Shown piece after piece: positions 25,488-47,873 of a DNA stretch of 64,000 nucleotides. The notes beneath the pieces were generated by a model, which searched no databases, had not been told where the DNA came from, and worked only from the letters and a program-made list of their open reading frames with translations. Position numbers and translations under genes: made by a program. Each line of letters begins with the position of its first letter. The stretch's first letter is position 1. The DNA is from Megalobrama amblycephala (Eukaryota > Chordata > Actinopteri > Cypriniformes > Xenocyprididae), in contig NC_063049.1 in NCBI RefSeq assembly GCF_018812025.1, positions 8,773,537 through 8,837,536 of the forward strand, given 5' to 3'.

Positions 25488-25967
25488 GGTGAAGAAAAAA
25501 AATACATTGCTATAATATACTTCAAGTGCTCTATTTTCGTGCACTAATTTTGTACTTAATATACTAAAAATTCTTCTTTAATACTACTTATCATCTTAAG
25601 AACATCTAAGTGTAGTCAACTGTGCTATTTTGAGACAGTATGAAATATGAACTAAAATGTGCTTTTAATATACTATCTCTGTATTTAAAAAAATATATTT
25701 AGTTACCACTTGTAGTACACTGTGGGTTCAAATGTACTATAAGTGATATCTAAATACATTTTTTAAATACAGAGATAGTATATTAAAAGCACATTTCAGT
25801 TTGTCTCATTTGTCTCAAAATAGCACAGTTGAGAACACTTAGATGTTCTTAAGATGATCTTAAGTAGTATTAAAGAAGAATTTTTAGTATATTAAGTACA
25901 AAATTAGTGCACGAAAATAGAGCACTTGAAGTATATTATAGCAATGTACTTTTTTTTTCACCTGGGC
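25488..25967. mobile_element. Foldback MITE inserted in the tetranucleotide array
   Basis: GGTGAAGAAAAAAAATACATT at the left is inverted at the right as AATGTACTTTTTTTTTCACC. The arms pair over about 200 bp ('gctctattttcgtgcactaa' against 'ttagtgcacgaaaatagagc'; 'cttaagaacatctaagtg' against 'cacttagatgttcttaag'). Tetranucleotide repeat lies directly on both sides, so the element interrupted it. Confidence 0.9.
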
Positions 25968-25979
25968 ATCCATCCATCC

Positions 25980-26054
<75 letters not shown>

Positions 26055-26073
26055 CACCCATCCATCAATCAAT
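25968..26073. repeat. (ATCA)n tetranucleotide array, right part
   Basis: Continues the satellite on the far side of the foldback element. Confidence 0.95.
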
Positions 26074-27180
26074 TTCAAGTCTGTTGGACCACCATCAGTC
26101 GGCGGTCACCATGATTTTGCCAAGTAAGACATGTTTAACATATTTTGTTGATCCTGGAACAACATTCCTGTCCGAAAATTTAGTCCTAACCATATCCCTA
26201 CCCCTAAACCTACCCATAACTTATCCCTAAAATCAGAGGGAAATGATAGGTGAATAACACTGATGTAGATGCACCTATTATAGTAAGCCTAAACTTGACA
26301 TAAACAGTAAACGTCCCTCAAATCTGACAGCTTGATTGGAATGTTGTTCCAAAGATGTTGATCCAGGAACATGTTGTACTTGGGGAAATCACGTTCACCG
26401 TCAGGGTGACACAGAGCACAACATGATCCAACATTTATCACTTTCCTGCAAATAAAACAAGTCTGTCTTCTAAAGAACAGGTTTTGTGCATCGCCATCTG
26501 GTTTGTCACCTTCATCTGTTATCGCAAATTGCAGGCGGGTCTTACAACTCACCTGTATAAAACTTACAACTGCCTGTTAATGTCTGAAATATCTGTCAAA
26601 CAATATATCTGCCTTAAATGACATTTGGCCTCAAATGTGGGTTAACTGACTAATTGTTTCAAGATATATATTTAGGGATTCAGAGTAGTGTAGTTCAAAC
26701 CAATAAATCAAGTCAAATTCTTCATAATTGCAAACTTACCTTGGCTAAAACTATTCTGATCCTAAGGCCAAGTGCACACTACTGCTTCTTGGTACTAGTG
26801 TCTGTATCATATTATCAATGTCCACTTAGATAATATGTTCATTATATTATTTAAAGTCAACAGTGTATGGAAGTATTTTATTTTTTTAAATTGCATAACA
26901 TATTTATTGGGATTAGCACATAAATTGAAACAACAAAAATGGTAATACTTTACAAAAAAAGCCTCATTTGTTAAGATTAGTAGCATTAACCTTTGTTAAA
27001 CGTACATTATGTAACGTTTTTTGTTCAAAATGTACAAAACTGAGCGTGTACATCATGAATCCATCTTCCAAACCAAGTTTTTGTCTTATCCTGAATCACT
27101 ACGGTACGCCTATAATACGTGTTTATATTGGGACTGTTTCAGACCCACCGCTGCGGAGTAGCATAGTACCTGCGTGACTC
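26074..27180. other. Intergenic, degraded repeats upstream of hnrnpa3
   Basis: Contains 'ccctacccctaaacctaccc', a motif seen in dispersed fish repeats, and 'gatgttgatccaggaac' near an inverted 'gttgatcctggaac', so part is an old foldback element (about 26140-26370). No gene seen. Confidence 0.45.
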
Positions 27181-27358
27181 GCCGTATACATAAACAGAGA
27201 GAAGTAGGTCCGGCTACAATATTCTTCCGCTAGACGTACGCAGTTTTGTTTATTAACCGTTACGGAAGTGTCCGGCAGCGCCTCTAATGTCCGAAGCGTG
27301 ATATTACAGCGCTTTTCTCCGCGTGGCGTGCAGACCGAAAGGGCGCAAAAGCTGCAGC
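27181..27358 (+). promoter_or_regulatory. hnrnpa3: Probable hnrnpa3 core promoter and 5' UTR
   Basis: CpG-containing sequence immediately upstream of the start codon, with an ETS-type site in 'ttacggaagtgtccgg' (about 27260-27275) and no TATA box, typical of housekeeping RNA-binding protein genes. A five-codon upstream ORF (ATG at 27287, stop ending 27301) would be in the leader if transcription starts upstream of it. The transcription start cannot be placed. Confidence 0.4.
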
Positions 27359-38588
<11,230 letters not shown>

Positions 38589-38627
38589 TTGATTAGTTTT
38601 CCTGTGGTAAGTTCAACACCGACACAT

Positions 38628-39530
38628 GCTGCGTCCGAAATCACATACTGTATGGTAGGTGCTACATTTGGTTTGGCACTTACTTTGCAACCCTACACAC
38701 ACTTTGGCAATAGATTCGCCATTGTCTAGTAATTTTTTTTTGTTTACTTGCCAGACTGATATACTATTTTATACACACACACACAAAGTTGTCAAAAGTA
38801 CTGACTTTGGAACCAGTCGGTACTAAAATTTTTAAAAAATGTGATGCTTTGAGTGATGTTGAGCGGATTCATAAACCCCTCTGATTGGCCTTTGTGTTCA
38901 CGCGCTCAACAGATATGTCTGTGATTGGCTACAATGATCAATGCACGAGAGAGTTTGAAAGCACGCAGAAGTGTTTGAATTTGAAAGCATGCTTTCAAAT
39001 GCGCCTGTGTGTATCAGTGTAAGCGCTCGGTGAATGTTTTTGAATCGTCGATCATTGTAGCCAATCACAGACATATCTGTTGAGCGCTTGAACACAATGG
39101 CCAATCAAAGGTGCAAAATTGCTCAAAGCATCACATTTTTAAAATGACTTTGTACCGAAGTCAGTACTTTTGACAACTCAAAATTCATGTAAAATGGCAC
39201 ACCTATTTATTATTATTTTTTTTTTTTATATATCTGAACGTACACTCTTAACATCAGTCAATCAAGCATTATATTACATTATGATAATCAAGCACTATTT
39301 ATTGATGGAACTTAAACTTGTCAACCATGTATGAATGCATATTTGTCATTTTAACGTAGGACTGGTGTTGGTGCTTAAGATATTGTTGCTAATTCAGTGT
39401 TTCTGTAAATAATAGATAATAGTAATTAGATCCAGGTACTGTTTTTCAAATACCTACTATGTATATGGACACACTACTCTGTTGGCGCCTACTGTATAGT
39501 ATGGAAGTAGGCATGTTCGGACGCAGCGAC
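38628..39530. mobile_element. MITE in the hnrnpa3 3' UTR intron
   Basis: 'gctgcgtccgaaatcacata' at the left is matched by 'tgttcggacgcagc' at the right, and 'tactgtatggtaggtg' by 'gcctactgtatagtat'. The same family occurs at about 53.2-53.56 kb. The palindrome at 38787-39178 is nested inside. Confidence 0.7.
38787..39178. mobile_element. Nested palindrome carrying the 40-bp CCAAT unit
   Basis: Perfect 21-bp terminal inverted repeats (AGTTGTCAAAAGTACTGAC at the left tip). Each arm contains one 40-bp segment bounded by GCCAATCA direct repeats: right arm GCCAATCA at 39060-39067 and 39100-39107, with 'gacatatctgttgagcgctt' between. This is the unexpanded relative of the tandem array at 54056-56100. 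Confidence 0.85.
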
Positions 39531-39595
39531 AGACTCCACAGAGGTGTAACAAGGGATGATGACTTGTGATGTTTTACCGTGTGTGTGTTCAACAG

Positions 39596-40185
39596 GCTTC
39601 AGATCCAGAGTTAGATGGTGATGAGGAGAGATGAGAGGATTGGGAAGGAAAGGAAAGATTACTGAGAAAGAGTGGCAGGGGCCAAGATCTGCCAGTTATA
39701 GCTCTTACCGCAGCAGACACTCGCAGTCTTTAACGTTAGCCGCGCGAGAGCAGTGTGTGTTAGTTAGCGTATGTACATTCCTTACTGCTGCATTTCACTC
39801 GTTCAAATTTTCTTTGTGCTTTTCACTCCCCCTCAACCCCCTGTGATTTTTGTGAGCGTTTTTGAGAGTGAAAAAATATTATGTTTTCAAAACACTGTAG
39901 TCAGAGTAGTTCAAAAAAAATATGTTGTGAGTATGCAATGTATGTTGTGGCCTTAAGTATATTATTTGGAGGACTTTTTATTTTTGATTTTGAAGACAGT
40001 GTCACATGTATTTTTATAAATTGTGAGTATACAGTACATGTGTTGTTTGATAAACAGAGTAGACTTTATCAGATCTGAGGGCATGTAACATGTTAAACCT
40101 GTAAAGACAGAAGTCTAGATTGTGACAATTGAAAAAAAAAAAAAAAGAAACCAGTTGAAATAAAGTTGTGTACTCGTAACTTGCC
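39596..40185 (+). other. hnrnpa3: hnrnpa3 terminal 3' UTR exon
   Basis: The 3' UTR resumes after the acceptor 'ttcaacag' at 39595, an intron position shared with other A/B hnRNP genes. It is T-rich toward the end and has an AATAAA signal at 40159-40164. The 3' end is predicted about 20 nt later. Confidence 0.7.
40159..40164 (+). terminator. hnrnpa3 polyadenylation signal
   Basis: Canonical AATAAA, followed by a GT-rich 'gttgtgtactcg' stretch. Confidence 0.7.
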
Positions 40186-40847
40186 TAATGAAGTTTAGTG
40201 CGTCATTGAGTCTGAAAGCGAGTGCAGCGGTCCTGAGCGCGTGTTGTTGTGCATGAGAGTAGAAAGGCCTCCAGGCCTAGACAGACGAACTGACGACAGG
40301 ACAGCCTCGACTGGACCAGGCAGCCAGTGTGTCTCCAGAAAGCTAGCGTCTGTTTTGGAAAGGAGCAAGGCTAGCCAATGGAGAGCCAATGCTAGCGTGA
40401 GACCCAGCAGTGAGTATGAGGGTTTGAGGCAGACAGAAGACGAGGAAGAAAGAGTCATAGGAGCAGGTAAGAGTAACTCTTCTGCTTAATTTACAGATGG
40501 GAAAAGCAGCGCCCGATCTACAGTAAGTGGCTGAAAGTCTTTTCAGCGATGGTTCTGGATGGGTAAGATTAATATGTGCAAGATATATATGTGGATTTGT
40601 TAAAGATATCCTCCCGTAGTCACACCGAGAGATTCAGAAACTACATTTGACTCAATTGTAGCTCATGGTGTGTGGCTGAATCTCACAAAACCTGATATGT
40701 CCGGGTCTTGTTTCACCTTACAATCAAAAGAAAAAAAAATATTATTTGGTATTATATATATCAAGTTATATTTTGACTAAAGAACCGTTTACTTCACTTC
40801 TGAATGAATCAGCCGTTTGAATGAATCGAATGAATGAATGAACGACT
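40186..40847. other. Downstream flank of hnrnpa3
   Basis: 40200-40490 is non-repetitive, moderately G+C-rich and open for 82 codons on + (40241-40489), ending in 'gagcaggtaagagt', a good donor match. It may be a non-coding first exon, but no acceptor or partner exon was identified. Confidence 0.3.
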
Positions 40848-41600
40848 TAAAGGATTAGTTCACTTTGAAATGAAAATTACCCCATGCTTTACTCATCCTC
40901 AATATGACTTTCTTCTTTCTGATGAACTCAATCGCAGAAATATTAATAAATATCCTGACGCATACGAGCTTTATAATGGCAGTGAACAGGATCAACGAGT
41001 ATGAGCTGAAGAAAGTGCTTCCATCCACATCCATCCATCATAAATATGTGCTCCACACGGCTCCGGGGGGTTAATAAAGGCCTTCTGAAGTGAAGAGATG
41101 CGTTTGTGTAAAAAAAAAAAAAAAAAAAATATCCACATTTAACAAGTATGGAGTAAAATATCTAGCTTCCGCACGAGCCACCTTCCTTATTCAAGTTATG
41201 AAGAAAGTGTAAAACTCTTGCAGTTCAAAAAGCTTACGCTGTGTCCTGCGCCTTCCCTATTCAACTTACGGAAAAAGTGTAACTGACGCGACGGCAGTTT
41301 ACATTTTCTTCGTAACATCAATACTGAAGCGGTCTGGCGGAAGCTGCATATTTTACTTCATAACTTGTTTAAATATGGATATTTTTTCCACAAACGCATC
41401 AGAAGGCCTTTTTTAACCCCCCGGAGCCGTGTGGAGCACATATTTATAATGGATGGATGTGGATGGAAGCACTTCCTTCAGCTCATACGCGTTGCCATTA
41501 TAAAGCTCGGATGCGTCAGGATATTTATTAATATTTCTGTGATTATGTTCACCAGAAAGAAGAAAGTCATATACACCTAGGATGTCTTGAGGGTGAGTAA
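40848..41600. mobile_element. Foldback MITE, 'GATTAGTTCACTTTG' variant
   Basis: TTAAAGGATTAGTTCACTTTG at the left. The arms pair over several hundred bp ('gtgctccacacggctccggg' with 'ccggagccgtgtggagcac'; 'ttataatggcagtga' with 'gccattataaag'). The same start motif recurs at 41601-41620 in direct orientation, so another end or a duplication lies there. Confidence 0.75.
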
Positions 41601-42043
41601 AGGATTAGTTCACTTTGAAATGAAAATTAGCATTTTTCAAACAAGACATTTACCGCCACCTACTGGCAGTTATAGTTTCTTATTTAGAGTCTAATTTTAT
41701 TTAAAATGTTTCATATTTCCATATTGATAAAGTTATGGTTCAAATCATTTACTCAACCTCATGGTCCAAAAGTTCATGTGTAATAAATTCTGTGTTGAAT
41801 CAAATAAAATATTTATTTTTGAAGCTACTTTTTGTAATGTCTATTTGATGCTTTACACAATAATGATTTATCTTATATCTTTTGGAAATAATTTCTCAAC
41901 CAAAATTGATGTGCGATTAATTATATTGCCACATGTAATTAATTAGATGATCCAATTTAATCGTTTGACAGCCCTAATTTATTTACATGTCATGTTGTGA
42001 TGCCATTAATTATGTACACTATTACTAGTATAATATTCTGTTA

Positions 42044-42385
42044 AGGTGCGGTCACATTTACCATTGTTCAGCGAGTGTTTGTGGGTGAAATCCAGTCATG
42101 TCAGTAGGAATCCACATCATTGGGAGTTTCAGCTGATGGCGAAACATTTCCCCACGCAGATTTCGCAACGGATTGAAGTTGTTCACATGGATTCATTGCG
42201 GCGCCCAATAGAAATCTGCTTTGTTTGAAAGTGACTTCTGTGTGAGCTGTGCTTTATACATTGCTGCTTAGACAATGGACTCTTTTGTCCACAAAATTTT
42301 GCAAATGTGGCAAAATTTCTTGTGCACGACTGCATTTTGTCTGCAGAATTTCACCATACAAGGGTGTAAATGTGACCGCAGTACT
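42044..42385. mobile_element. MITE with 'GTGCGGTCACATTTAC' ends
   Basis: GTGCGGTCACATTTAC at the left, GTAAATGTGACCGC at the right, plus inner pairing ('gttcagcgagtg' region). Non-coding. Confidence 0.8.
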
Positions 42386-42726
42386 GAAAATGTTATTAAA
42401 TTGATAAAAAAAAAAAAAAAAAACTAAAATATTAAGAAAATTCAAAAATGCTCTGTCTGACTGGCAGATTGAGTTTAGAGTGGAATGTGACCCAGACTAG
42501 TTTTAGTGAGATTCATTCACTAGTGTGCAAGTGAGGACATTTTTGCTGAATATTCATTCACCTGCTTTGTGATTTCAATCACTTGACAGGAACTTCCATG
42601 AACTGAAAATTTTTGAAGTATTTTGGCAATTAATATTATTACACACTGGCACTGGATGTCTATAACATGACCGTATACTCTATTATTGTGGGAGGATGTT
42701 TTGTAATTCAGGGTAAATCCATATAA

Positions 42727-43065
42727 AGTTGTGCTCAAAATTATTTCTGCCCTTGGTAAATATGAACAAAGAAGGCTGTAAAAATAAAACTGTTAATCCT
42801 TTTGATCTTTTATTTAAAAATTATGAAAATCTATTCTGAAATAAATGTTTTTCTCTAATACACATGGTCACAATTAATCATACCCTTTTATTCAAAACAT
42901 TTTGCAATGTCCTTTTCCAGCTATAACAGCTAAGATAACAGCTCTGAGTCGTCTTCTATAATGCCTGATGAGTTTGGAGAACACCTGAGGAGAGATCAGA
43001 GACCATCTCTGCTTCATACTGAATCTCTCCCTTCTATAAGATTTCTAGCAGAAGTGGTCAGGTTT

Positions 43066-43100
<35 letters not shown>

Positions 43101-44852
43101 TTGGTTTTTGATAGAATCCATGATACCATGTATCTGAACAAGATGTGCAGGACCTCCAGCAGAAAAATAGGCCCACAGCATTAAAGATCCAGCAGTATAT
43201 TTAACCGTGGGCATGGGGTAATTTTTATCCATGTGTGCACCAAACCCATCTGGTGGGTTTGCTGCCAAAAAGCTTTTTTTTTTTTTTTTTTTTTGCTTGC
43301 TTCATCTGACCACAAAAGCTTGTCCCGTCCCAAGTTCCAGTCGTGTCTGACAACTAAATATGCTGGAGATTGTTTATGGATAAGTGAGGAGGATTTTTCT
43401 TCAAACCCTCCCAAACAACTTGTGGGGATGTAGGTGCTGTTTGATCATTTTTTTAGGCTTTCTGACCTGAAGACTCAACTAATCTCTGCAATTCTCCAGC
43501 TGTGATCCTTGGAGAGTCTTAGTCCACTCAAACTCTCCTCCTTACTGTGCATTAGGACAGTATAGACACGTCCTCTTCCAGGCAGATTTGTAACATCTTT
43601 AGTTGATTGGAACTTCTTAATTATTGCCCTGATGATGGAAAATTGGAATTTTCAATGCGTTAGATATTTTCTCACTGCCACTTTCTATTCTGTGAAGCTC
43701 AACAATCTTTTGCTGCACATCAGAAATATCTTCTTTGATTTTTCTCATTGTGATAGATGTTTAAAGGGGACCTATAATGCCCCTTTAACAAGATGTAAGT
43801 CTCTGGTGTCTCCAGAATGTGCCTGTGAATTATCAGCTCAAAATACTCCACAGATCATTTATTATAGCTTGTCAAATTTGACCCTATTTGGGTGTGTGTC
43901 CCTTTAAATGCAAATGAGCTGCTGCTCCCAGCCCCCTTTCCAGAAGAGGGCGGAGCTTTAACAGCTCAACAACAACAAAGCTGGAGAATCTCACGCAGCC
44001 AAAATGAGGATTGTCAGTAACGGTGTTCAGCCTTACATTGTTCAAACCGGAGTCGACACTGATGGAGAGACTCAGGAAGAAGTTACAACTTTTAGAATGA
44101 AACTGGACGTTTCTGAATGGTTAGTGGATAAATTTATGTAGTTGTGCAAATCAGTGTTGAACTGACCCTCGTTTGTGAAGCAGTCCGGCATAAAATGACG
44201 GCATGACAACACTCTACTACAACAACTCTTCTTCTTCTCTAAAGCAGCCCAACATGGCCTCACCCCTTTGTGTGTTCTCGGGGGTGGGGTTTATGTAAAT
44301 TTTAGGGTTAGTGATGTCACCAACCCAGGAAGAAGCTTGTTGTAGTTCCTACCAGCCGTTTGTTGTAGTCCTTATACAGTGAATTCTGTAAAAGAAAATA
44401 TCTCCCTTTGCATTGAACTTTGAGTGTCGTAACTTTGCATGTTGTTTATGACAGCAACATTACACACTAACTAAAGTTTAAAAAGTTAAATCATAATCAG
44501 CCACACCTTCAAGGGAATTTGGCCTTTGTGTTTCCTCATATTTATACTCCTTTGAAATCATGGATAGACAATTTCATGTTCATGTTCACCCTGGTGTGCT
44601 ACAAAATGTAAAAATGAATGGGAATATACTTGAGATATTTTACTCATAAGAATTTCTGGAGGTACCAATAATTGTGGCCATTGTGTAAAATATTTATTTC
44701 ATAAATATTTTTTGAAAAAAAACACACACACTTTTTTCAATTAAATTCATTCATTTTGAATGAAAGATCAAATGGACAAACAATGCAGATTTATTTTCAC
44801 AGCCTTCTTTGATCATATTTTCCAAGGGCATGAATAATTTTAAACACAACTA
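42727..44852 (-). pseudogene. Tc1-like transposon with decayed transposase, interrupted
   Basis: Terminal repeats: AGTTGTGCTCAAAATTATTT and 'ctgcccttgg' at the left, inverted at the right as 'ccaagggcatgaataattt' and 'aacacaact'. - strand fragments read 'RHDWNLGRDKLLWSDEASKK' and, in another frame, 'AANPPDGFGAHMDKNYPMPT', 'YTAGSLMLWAYFSAGGPAHL': the Tc1 DDE-domain region. Poly-T insertions at 43068-43099 and 43275-43294 break the frame, and a TTAA element is inserted at about 43762. Confidence 0.8.
43762..44490. mobile_element. TTAA element nested in Tc1-like copy
   Basis: TTAA-AGGGGACCTATAATGCCCC, then the same body as the 722-1888 element ('ctccagaatgtgcctgtgaa', 'ccctttaaatgcaaatgagc', 'agaagagggcggagc'). 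The right end is inferred from where Tc1-like sequence resumes and is soft. Confidence 0.6.
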
Positions 44853-45860
44853 TATATTCACACAAGATTTTCCTAAGTTTTATAGTCTTAAAACATCACT
44901 GATAATGTCGTAATGAATGTGTATATTGCATTGCCAAACGTTGACTGTTTAATAAAAACATTTGAAACGGCCTGAGAATGTTTAATTTTCTGTGTTGTTT
45001 TTGTGTGAGCACAGTGCCTTTTCACAGTGCTTATCTTACTCCAAAACCTGTCATGGGGACTTTGTTCCCCTCACCCCGAATCAAGGTCATGACCATGGGT
45101 AAATGTGTAAGATACAGTTGTGCTACATAAGTCACATGCTCTCACTCTGATGGCTTAAAACTAAAGAAATGTAACATTTAATAAACAACCAGATTTTAAA
45201 AATGTATAATTTAATGTACTATATAACCCATGGGATCTAGCCTGAGTCTGTTGACATAAGAACGCATGGCAGTTTAATGCTCTCATAAGAGTTAAAATGT
45301 CATTAGAACAAAGGAAGCATTCAGTGAATCATTTATCACCTGCTTTTCTTTTCTTTTTTTAAATCATGCATTAAGATGTATATAAAGAAAAGATCCTACA
45401 TTGTGACGTGTAAATGCGGGTCTTTGAACAGGTTGGCCCTGTTTGTGTAGCGTGACTTGCTGACAATGGAGAACCACTGTAGTGTGCAAAGGAGAGGGTT
45501 TGGTGTGTACAAAGGTGGTGTGTGTGGGTGAAAGTGCCTGGCAGTGCAAACAACTGCTCTTTACTGGTGCACTTTGTCCAGCAGGGCTTTGAGGAAGGCA
45601 TGTCTATCGTGGGACGCTGCCAAACAATCCAGCTCTGTTGCATAACACTAGGAGATTGGGGTTGTTCGGCTGAGGGAAATTCAGTTGAAACTCAAGCCTT
45701 TTCTACCTCAAAGGCTTATGGTTTTGTTAAACCAAGAATTGTGGTAGATGTTGTGAGTATGTATGTAGTGTTGGTGAGTATGTACTACGGTGTTGGTGAT
45801 GAGGCAACATGGAAAAACTGTTTCCAAGAAAGCTAACAATTTGAGCTCTAAATCCTTAAA
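44853..45860. other. Intergenic, no gene seen
   Basis: Unique-looking A+T-rich sequence. Overlapping ORFs at 45364-45836 on both strands (61-104 codons) show no recognisable protein. Confidence 0.4.
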
Positions 45861-46730
45861 TACACTGTAAACCCAAATAAGTTGGGCTAACTCAAAAAAT
45901 GTGAGGTAATCAGTTACTTCAAATTTTGAGTTATGATGTTCCAAATTTTAAGTAAGCAGAACTATTAAGTTTTGAGTTTGTAGTACTCATGCGTGTAAAT
46001 TGCTCCTAATTTGAAGTACTGAGTTAGCCAACTTATTTTGATAGCAATTCATATTTGGTTAATCAACTTTTTTATTTTGAGTTCTTGCAAATCAATGAGT
46101 TATTTACTTCACTGTAAACCCTAATAAGTTGTCAGAACTAAAAAAAAAGTTGAATGAGAATTTTAGTTAAGAAACTCAAAGTTTAGGATTTTTATTTTGT
46201 ACTCACATTTTTGTTCTAAATTTAAATTTTTGAGTATTTATACATTTAACTTAAAATTATCAGGTTATCTCAATGTAAATATTTTGCTAGCTATAACAAA
46301 CTAATTCAGAAAATGCTAATTTATTAAAAATAGCATAGTATATCACTGAATGAGTGCTGCAACTTAAAACATGTAATTTATTGTAAAACTTTAATCATTA
46401 CTAAATCTCACACCAAAAAAACAAAAACATAACACTTGATTTTATCATTTGTTCTCCCTTTCGAGTGCCATGGGCAAAGCTGGCTGGGAAATAAAAAATG
46501 TCTTTGGTCCAAGTTTCAGTTAAACTTGAGCTAGTCTAAATTTAAAAGAAATGAGTTCAAACAACTCAAAACAATGAAACAGTTCAGTTTACTTGAAATA
46601 AATCAGTGCTGTGAACTCAAAAGAAAAGGAGTGCTAAATACTCATAACAGTTCATTTAACTGAACAAATTTGCTCAAGTTTATCCTTCTCAAACCAATTA
46701 AGTATTTTGAGCTTTGGGGTTTATAGTGTA
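45861..46730. mobile_element. Foldback element with TA-flanked 'CACTGTAAACCC' ends
   Basis: TACACTGTAAACCCAAATAA at the left, inverse 'ggggtttatagtgta' at the right. An internal 'cactgtaaaccctaataag' at about 46111 indicates a second, nested or tandem copy. Non-coding. Confidence 0.7.
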
Positions 46731-47540
46731 ATGAACAACCTTCTGATGGATTATGATGCCATGGCGAATGATAAACAGCGGCCTCAAAAAGTATTTGGAC
46801 TCTTAAGCTACACTTAAACTGGATTAATGTCTGCATCTGATAAAACCAAGTGGTATTCACAAACATTTCCCACCTTTACATCATCATATCTTCATGATCC
46901 AAGTAATCCAGTGTCACAATACTTTTGTCTTCATTTTGAATAGCATTACTTTTGTAGCAGACATGTTGTGCCATCATTCTCTAAAAATATATAGGCCACC
47001 TCTTTTGATAATTTATATGTAGTGAAAGTTTTACTTGAGCGATTTTGACTCTGCAACCTTATTCCTAATGCGCACTTCCTCTTTCCTTCCATTTGCTGAC
47101 CTTACTCCGTCATCAAACCAACTGTGTCATCACAAACCAACTTCCTTTCAAAACTGCGTCAGACTTCACTGGTTTAAATATTTATTTAATATAAAGCCAT
47201 AAAGTCAAGAGATAAAATAGCAATAGAATAGTAAATTAAGATATAAAAACTGACATAAGTGCAGACTTAAAATGATCACAACCATTTTTAGCATACTAAA
47301 AGGTGATCTATTTATATACAGTACATTTGTTCCTATCTCAATAGCAAATAAAGTATAAATGTATTTACAAACCATATAGGTCAAAGAATCTCAGAGAAAA
47401 TATAAAGGAGTACAAAATCCAACAGAGATTATGAATATTAGGAAAGTAGAATACGCAAAACGTATATAATAGTTCTGCCATTTCAACAGTTGATGTATAA
47501 GCAAAATACGCTCCTATTTAATTGTTTCTTTTGCGTAAAA
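46731..47540. other. Intergenic; possible nfe2l2 3' UTR
   Basis: On the - strand this could be distal 3' UTR of nfe2l2. An AATAAA lies at 47181-47186 (- strand), about 690 nt beyond the stop codon. Nothing else is recognised. Confidence 0.35.
47181..47186 (-). terminator. Candidate distal poly(A) signal of nfe2l2
   Basis: AATAAA on the - strand in A+T-rich sequence. It competes with AATAAA at 47777-47782, which lies inside the MITE only about 95 nt from the stop codon. Which is used cannot be told from sequence. Confidence 0.35.
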
Positions 47541-47544
47541 CTTA

Positions 47545-47811
47545 CACCGTGTCCTAACCAGTTGCGTAATAAGTGACGATGTTCTTGACCCTACATGCAA
47601 CATAACTGAACCAAATCAGAACATAGTTGATGTTTAATGTGCGGCAAACAATTTGGACCAATGAGATTTCATTGTGGGCGGAGCTACCCTCCACAATGCT
47701 GCACAAATAGAAGTCATTTGACAGACAAACTGTCCTGTGGATGGTTAGGACACTGACGAGGCAGAGCCTTTGTCGCTTTATTGCGTCGTGCCTGGTTAGG
47801 ACACTGTGTTA
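47545..47811. mobile_element. Hairpin MITE in the nfe2l2 3' UTR region
   Basis: CCGTGTCCTAACCAG at the left, inverse CTGGTTAGGACACTGTG at the right, with an inner 'gatggttaggacactgacg' copy at about 47738. It begins roughly 60 nt beyond the nfe2l2 stop codon and contains an AATAAA in the sense of that gene (47777-47782). Confidence 0.75.
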
Positions 47812-47873
47812 GCAAGAGAAAAGCAGTACCAAAAAACAGAAGCAAGTGTGGAAGGAGAGAAGAAGGAACAGAG

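Noticed and set aside
24915..25547. 210-codon open frame of Asn-Gln-Ser-Ile and Pro-Ser-Ile repeats
   Set aside because: It is the direct translation of the tetranucleotide satellite. No splice or domain evidence.
40241..40489. 82-codon ORF just downstream of hnrnpa3
   Set aside because: No homology recognised and no partner exon. The donor-like end is mentioned but not sufficient.
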